This document shows, piece after piece, positions 59,596 to 64,000 of a stretch of 64,000 nt of DNA. Within the stretch, counting starts at the first letter, position 1, and each line of letters starts with the position of its first letter. This DNA is from Bacillus licheniformis DSM 13 = ATCC 14580 (GTDB taxonomy: Bacteria > Bacillota > Bacilli > Bacillales > Bacillaceae): contig NC_006270.3 of the NCBI RefSeq assembly GCF_000011645.1, forward strand, positions 1,299,501 through 1,363,500. The letters are read 5' to 3'. The position numbers were made by a program, and so were the translations under genes. A model generated the notes under the pieces. The model saw only the letters and a program-made list of their open reading frames with translations, searched no databases and was not told where the DNA came from.

Positions 59596-60764
59596 TGATG
59601 TATAAAGTGCTGTTGGCGGACGATGAACGGATTATTCTTGACGGCATCTCCAGCATGATCGAGTGGAATTCGTTCGGGACGTCTTTGATCGGGGCCGCAC
59701 AGAACGGGATTGATGCTTACCGCCTGATTATGGAAAAGCGGCCGGACATTGTGATCAGCGATATTAAAATGCCTGGGATGGGAGGGCTCGAACTGATCGA
59801 AAAAGTGTCCCGCGACCACCCGTCAATCCGGTTTATTTTGCTGACGGGCTTCGGCCAGTTTGAATATGCAAAAAAAGCGATGTCATACGGAGTCAGGCAT
59901 TATTTGCTCAAACCCTGCAATGAGAGCCATATTACAGATTCGCTTCAAAGCGTGATCGGCGAGCTGAAAAAAGAGGAATCGGCGCAAAAAGTGAAAACCG
60001 ATCTGGAGATGATGAAGCCGCATCTTATGAAGCAGATGTTAAAAGAGCTGATCACCGGAGGCGGCATCGAGGATGAAGCGTGCCTGCGCTTTTTTTCAGA
60101 GCAAAAGGCCATCAGGCTGATCCTGTTTTCCGTCCGGGACGGGGAGGATAAAGATTATGCACAAGGCGTTGAATCCATTGCGGATGAGGTGCTGAACGGT
60201 GCTGTCATCGCCTCGGCCCGGGTTCAGCAATTGCTTGTCTGTGCAGTAGACGGAACATTGGCTTCTGCTGTGCTTGAGGAAAAAATGAAAAGCGTCCAAG
60301 AGCTTTCACGCCGCCTGCTCCGATTTGAACCAGAAGCATCACTCAGCGAAAGCGGCAATATCAGCGAAGCCTCCGCGATGTACGAAAAGGCATATAGAAA
60401 GATCGTCCAAGATGAAGGGGAGACATCGGTTTTAATCGGAAGGATGCTTGATCTCATCGAAAAGGAGGCCTCAAATCCGAAGCTTTCGCTAAAGTGGGCA
60501 GCCCGCAACATGCTGTATATGAATCCGGATTATCTCGGCAAGCTGTTTAAACAGGAAACCGGTGAGAAGTTTTCAAGCTATGTCGCAAAGGTGCGCATCG
60601 AAAAAGCGATCGCGAAGATGAAGAAGTCTAAAAACACGGCCATCGGCACGCTGGCAGAGGAACTGGGGTTTGGCCACAATCCAAAATACTTCAGCCTTGT
60701 CTTTAAAAAATACACGGGACTCACCCCGTCAGAATTTCGAAAAAAAGAAGACAACACGTTTTAA
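59595..60764 (+). CDS. yesN: Response regulator YesN
   Basis: 389 residues: receiver domain (about 1-120, phospho-Asp in DIVISDIKMPGMGG; DDE in LLADDERIIL) and C-terminal AraC-type double helix-turn-helix (about 288-385; YLGKLFKQETGEKFSSYVAKVRIEKA). It activates the importer genes. Start codons at 59592-59598 are near-equal; 59595 overlaps the yesM stop (TGATG). Pairs with YesM. Confidence 0.92.
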   Translation: MMYKVLLADDERIILDGISSMIEWNSFGTSLIGAAQNGIDAYRLIMEKRPDIVISDIKMPGMGGLELIEKVSRDHPSIRFILLTGFGQFEYAKKAMSYGVRHYLLKPCNESHITDSLQSVIGELKKEESAQKVKTDLEMMKPHLMKQMLKELITGGGIEDEACLRFFSEQKAIRLILFSVRDGEDKDYAQGVESIADEVLNGAVIASARVQQLLVCAVDGTLASAVLEEKMKSVQELSRRLLRFEPEASLSESGNISEASAMYEKAYRKIVQDEGETSVLIGRMLDLIEKEASNPKLSLKWAARNMLYMNPDYLGKLFKQETGEKFSSYVAKVRIEKAIAKMKKSKNTAIGTLAEELGFGHNPKYFSLVFKKYTGLTPSEFRKKEDNTF

Positions 60765-60792
60765 TGCCGCCGGGTTTATCCGGCGGTTTTTT
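60764..60792 (+). terminator. Terminator after yesN
   Basis: CCGCCGG-GTTTAT-CCGGCGG followed by TTTTTTGCG, right after the yesN stop codon. Confidence 0.88.
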
Positions 60793-60875
60793 GCGCATTG
60801 ACGGAATCTCTGTTTTTTTAACATTCTTCTCTGTTTTTTGAGTTTCTGGGACAGAAAGCTGAATTTAAAATGAAA

Positions 60876-60889
60876 TGTAAGCACTTACA
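60876..60889 (+). promoter_or_regulatory. cre-like palindrome upstream of yesO
   Basis: TGTAAGCACTTACA, a near-perfect inverted repeat that matches the cre consensus except A for G at the central CG. It lies 15 bases before the yesO start. Confidence 0.5.
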
Positions 60890-60904
60890 AATTGGGGAGG
60901 GGGA

Positions 60905-62206
60905 ATGTTGATGAGAAGATTTGTGTTTGTCTCTTTGTGCATTTTGCTGACGCTCGGCCTGTTCGGATGCAGTTCAAACACTGAAGAGGCGGCCGGTGCG
61001 GACGGCAAAAAGAAGGTTACCTTAAGGGTCGCATGGTGGGGCGGACAGCCTCGGCATGATTATACATCAAAAATCATTGAGCTGTATGAAAAGGAACATC
61101 CGCATGTCAAAATCGAAGCGGAGTTTGCGAATTGGGACGATTATTGGAAAAAGCTTGCCCCGATGTCCGCGGCAGGGCAGCTGCCCGATGTGATTCAAAT
61201 GGATATGGCGTATTTATCCCAATACGGCAAGAAAGGCCAGCTTGAAGATCTGACTCCGTATGTCAAAGACGGGACGATCAATACCGAATCGATTGATGAA
61301 AAGACGATCAAAGGCGGAAAAATCGGTGATCAGCTATACGGCTTCCCGCTCGGTGTGAATGTACTGTCGGTGATTACCAATGACGACTTGCTAAAAGAAG
61401 CGGGCGTCGAGATTGACGATGGCAGCTGGACGTGGACCGATTTTGAAAACCTGGCGCTAGAGGTCGAAGAGAAGACGGGACAATACGGTTCAAACGGCAT
61501 GCATCCGCCCGATGTCTTTTTCCCGTACTACCTCAGGACGAAGGGCGAGCGCTTCTATAAAGAGGACGGCACAGGCCTTGCTTATTCAGACGACAAGCTG
61601 TTTGTCGATTACTTCAAGCGGCAGGTGAAGCTCGTCGATGAAAAAGCTTCGCCGACGCCTGATGAAAGCGCGCAGGTGAAGGGGATGGAAGACGATTTTA
61701 TCGTCAAAGGCCGAACCGCTGCAACATGGAATTATTCAAATCAGTTTGCGGCGTTCGCGCAGCTTACCGATGCGCCCCTGTCATTAAAGCTGCCTCCTGA
61801 ACAGGCGAAGGAAAAGGCGCTGTTTTTAAGGCCGAGCATGCTGTTTTCAATTCCGAAAAGCTCCGAACAGAAAAAAGAAGCGGCTGCATTTATCGACTTC
61901 TTTATTAACAATGAAAAAGCCAATGCCCTGATCAAAGGAGAAAGAGGCGTACCGGTCTCCTCCAAAATAGCGGAAACAGTGAAGTCAGAACTGAGCGAAG
62001 AGGAGAAAAAGATTTTCGAATATGTCGAACGGGCTACGGAGTACGCGGGAGAAGCGGAACCGCCTGAGCCGATCAGCAGCGCCGAAGTCATCAAGCTGCT
62101 AAAAGACACGTCAGACCAAATTTTGTTTAAAAAGATCACGCCTGAAGAAGGAGCCGCGAAGTTCAGAAAAGAAGCGGACGCCATACTGAAAAGAAATCAA
62201 CAATGA
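60905..62206 (+). CDS. yesO: ABC-importer substrate-binding lipoprotein YesO
   Basis: 433 residues. Lipoprotein signal with the lipobox LFGC (Cys about residue 22), then a sugar-binding fold (TLRVAWWGGQPRHDYTSKIIELYEKEHPHVKIEAEFANWDDYWKK). In B. subtilis it binds rhamnogalacturonan fragments. GGGGAGGGGG precedes the ATG at 60905; ATG at 60911 is also possible. Confidence 0.9.
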   Translation: MLMRRFVFVSLCILLTLGLFGCSSNTEEAAGADGKKKVTLRVAWWGGQPRHDYTSKIIELYEKEHPHVKIEAEFANWDDYWKKLAPMSAAGQLPDVIQMDMAYLSQYGKKGQLEDLTPYVKDGTINTESIDEKTIKGGKIGDQLYGFPLGVNVLSVITNDDLLKEAGVEIDDGSWTWTDFENLALEVEEKTGQYGSNGMHPPDVFFPYYLRTKGERFYKEDGTGLAYSDDKLFVDYFKRQVKLVDEKASPTPDESAQVKGMEDDFIVKGRTAATWNYSNQFAAFAQLTDAPLSLKLPPEQAKEKALFLRPSMLFSIPKSSEQKKEAAAFIDFFINNEKANALIKGERGVPVSSKIAETVKSELSEEEKKIFEYVERATEYAGEAEPPEPISSAEVIKLLKDTSDQILFKKITPEEGAAKFRKEADAILKRNQQ

Positions 62207-62258
62207 TAAGCGGGGCAAGTGAAGGAAGGCCGCTCATCAAATCCAGGAGGAAGTGAAC

Positions 62259-63158
62259 GTGAAGCGAAAAAAAAGAATTGACAATTTGGCGGGTTATGCC
62301 TTTATTTCCCCGTTTATTATCGGATTTTTGTGCTTTACCGTCATTCCGATGGGAGCCTCGCTGTTTCTGTCTTTTACAAGCTACGATCTGTTCACCCCGC
62401 CCAAATGGGTCGGCTTTGACAACTATAAGGCGATGCTGACCGATGATGAAAAATACTGGGGTTCGCTGAAAGTTACGTTTTATTACGTGCTCGCCGGTGT
62501 GCCGCTGCGCCTCGCGTTTGCGCTTTTCATCGCGGTGATTTTGAACAGAGCCGAAAAGGGTGTGGGCATTTACCGGACGCTCTTTTATCTCCCGTCCATC
62601 ATCGGCGGCAGCGTGGCGGTTGCGATTATGTGGCGCAATGTATTTGGCAATGACGGTGTCATCAATGGGCTTTTGTTCTTCCTTGGTTTTGACAAGAAGA
62701 TTTTTTGGTATCAGGACCCGACAAGCGCATTGTGGACCTTGATTCTTTTGTCTGTGTGGCAGTTCGGCTCTTCCATGCTGATCTTTCTTGCCGGATTGAA
62801 AAATATTCCGCCGATGTATCAGGAAGCGGCAAGCGTTGATGGTGCAAACAGGTTTCAGCGGTTTTTTCTCATTACGCTCCCGCTTCTCAGCCCGATCATC
62901 TTTTTTAATTTGGTGATGCAGACCATTTCAGCCTTCATGACCTTTACGCCGGCCTACATTATTTCAAAAGGGGAAGGCGGTCCGCTTGACGGGACGCTTC
63001 TGTATTCCCTCTATTTGTTCCAGCGGGCGTTCAACTTTTTCCAAATGGGCTACGCTTCGGCTATGGCATGGGTGATGCTGATCCTGATCGGCCTTGTCAC
63101 ATTCATATTGTTCAAAACTTCATCCTTATGGGTGCATTACGAATCGAAGGAGGGGTAG
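62259..63158 (+). CDS. yesP: ABC-importer permease YesP
   Basis: 299 residues, six transmembrane helices, MalF-type with the EAA loop YQEAASVDGANRFQRFFLITLPLLSP. GTG start at 62259, AGGAGGAAG upstream. It pairs with YesQ for uptake of oligosaccharides; the ATPase is usually a shared MsmX, not encoded here. Confidence 0.92.
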   Translation: MKRKKRIDNLAGYAFISPFIIGFLCFTVIPMGASLFLSFTSYDLFTPPKWVGFDNYKAMLTDDEKYWGSLKVTFYYVLAGVPLRLAFALFIAVILNRAEKGVGIYRTLFYLPSIIGGSVAVAIMWRNVFGNDGVINGLLFFLGFDKKIFWYQDPTSALWTLILLSVWQFGSSMLIFLAGLKNIPPMYQEAASVDGANRFQRFFLITLPLLSPIIFFNLVMQTISAFMTFTPAYIISKGEGGPLDGTLLYSLYLFQRAFNFFQMGYASAMAWVMLILIGLVTFILFKTSSLWVHYESKEG

Positions 63159-63161
63159 CTG

Positions 63162-64000
63162 GTGGAGCCGGTAAAAGATATTTCGGGGCGGGCCGCGCCT
63201 GCCCCGCTTCCTGCGGGAAATAGAAAGAAAAGAGCCGGGCGTCTCGTGTTTCATATCACGACGGCCGGTCTTGCGATCATCCTTTTGTATCCCGTTATCT
63301 GGCTGATCGCAAGCTCGTTTAAAGAAAGTGCGAGCATATTCGCCACATCCCACTCGCTCATTCCGGACCCCTTGATCCTGTCCAATTATACGGAGGGCTG
63401 GAAAGGGATCGCCGGACAGCCGTTCATCACATTCATTAAAAATTCGCTTATCATTGTCGGCCTTTCGACGGCCGGCGCGGTCTTGTCCTCGGCGTTCATC
63501 GCTTACGGATTCGCGCGGATTCCGTTTAAAGGGAAGGCGTTTTGGTTTAGCTGCATGATGGTGACGATGATGCTGCCGCACGAGGTGCTGATGATTCCGC
63601 AGTACATCATTTTTGCAAAGCTGGATTGGCTGAATTCATTCAAGCCGATCGTTGTTCCCCAATTTTTCGGGCACGCGTTTTTTATCTTTCTGATGATTCA
63701 GTTCATCAGGACGATCCCGGTAGAACTCGATGAAGCGGCAAAGATTGACGGCTGCAGCCGTCTCGGCATCTTTTTCAGAATTATTTTGCCATTGATCGCA
63801 CCGGCGCTCGCGACGTCCGCCATCTTCTCGTTTTACTGGAAGTGGGAGGAACTGATCAATCCGCTTCTTTACTTGAACAAGCCGGAGCTTTACCCGGTTT
63901 CTCTGGCATTAAAGCTGTTTTTAGATACGGAAACGGCGTCTAACTGGGGGGCGATGTTTGCGATGTCAGTCGTCTCACTCGTCCCGGTGATCCTCGTGTT
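63162..64000 (+). CDS. yesQ: ABC-importer permease YesQ, cut at right edge
   Basis: Open to the window end with no stop. GTG at 63162 with AAGGAGG upstream begins VEPVKDISGRAAPAPLPAG, followed by transmembrane helices (IILLYPVIWLIASSFK-like) and the EAA loop region (ELDEAAKIDGCSRLGIFFRIILPLIAPA). MalG-type. Its stop lies beyond 64000. Confidence 0.9.
   Translation, partial: MEPVKDISGRAAPAPLPAGNRKKRAGRLVFHITTAGLAIILLYPVIWLIASSFKESASIFATSHSLIPDPLILSNYTEGWKGIAGQPFITFIKNSLIIVGLSTAGAVLSSAFIAYGFARIPFKGKAFWFSCMMVTMMLPHEVLMIPQYIIFAKLDWLNSFKPIVVPQFFGHAFFIFLMIQFIRTIPVELDEAAKIDGCSRLGIFFRIILPLIAPALATSAIFSFYWKWEELINPLLYLNKPELYPVSLALKLFLDTETASNWGAMFAMSVVSLVPVILV

Noticed and set aside
1..64000. CRISPR array or insertion sequence
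   Set aside because: No regularly spaced repeats with unique spacers and no transposase gene. The only tandem array is coding, in xkdO.

Overview
The window is chromosomal DNA of a Bacillus of the B. licheniformis/paralicheniformis group. This is inferred from remembered protein families: a 585-residue gamma-glutamyltranspeptidase, the cysJI, yocH, iseA, lmrAB, spoIIS, pit-ykaA and yesLMNOPQ genes, and a PBSX-type phage-like element just upstream of spoIIS-pit as in B. subtilis. No database search was run.

Layout. 1-2.7 kb: 5' end of a secreted arabinanase (abnA), a small type I toxin-antitoxin locus, tRNA-Val(GAC), a short membrane protein, a maltose/galactoside O-acetyltransferase and a small secreted protein. 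2.8-7.7 kb: a LysR regulator (probably cysL) divergent from the sulfite reductase genes cysJI. 7.7-10 kb: a frameshifted LysR gene divergent from an EamA exporter, then a VOC-family protein. 10-11.8 kb: the cell-wall genes iseA and yocH, with a WalR-type site at iseA. 11.8-14.6 kb: the lmrA-lmrB drug-efflux pair with its operator, and two membrane proteins. 15-17.5 kb: an LXG nuclease toxin with its immunity protein.

17.7-45.9 kb is a PBSX-type contractile phage-like element. It has yjqB, xkdA and the xre repressor on the left. The early genes xkdB, xkdC, xkdD, xtrA and the sigma-like xpf follow. Then come packaging, head and tail genes (xtmA to xkdU), a collar-like gene, two related tail-fibre genes, and lysis genes (xhlA, xhlB, an amidase). 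I see no integrase, excisionase or att sites, so it looks domesticated. Its control can be read in the sequence: three 15-bp Xre operators, a LexA-type SOS box on the xkdA promoter, and a canonical -1 slippery heptamer in the tail-chaperone gene xkdN.

46-52 kb: a GntR-controlled hexuronate/aldonate operon (two zinc dehydrogenases, uxuA, uxuB, an ExuT-like transporter) with cre sites. 52-55 kb: the three-gene spoIISA-B-C toxin-antitoxin locus and pit-ykaA (phosphate uptake). 55-57 kb: ggt. 57.2 kb to the end: the yes cluster, with yesL, the two-component pair yesMN, and the ABC sugar importer yesO-P-Q (yesQ cut by the window edge), known in B. subtilis for rhamnogalacturonan use.

The strongest points for follow-up are the SOS-box/xkdA switch, the programmed frameshift in xkdN, the 117-bp tandem repeats in the tape-measure gene, the exchanged tail-fibre module, and small genes that are easily missed (type I toxin, spoIISB, spoIISC, a 56-residue zinc-ribbon-like phage protein).
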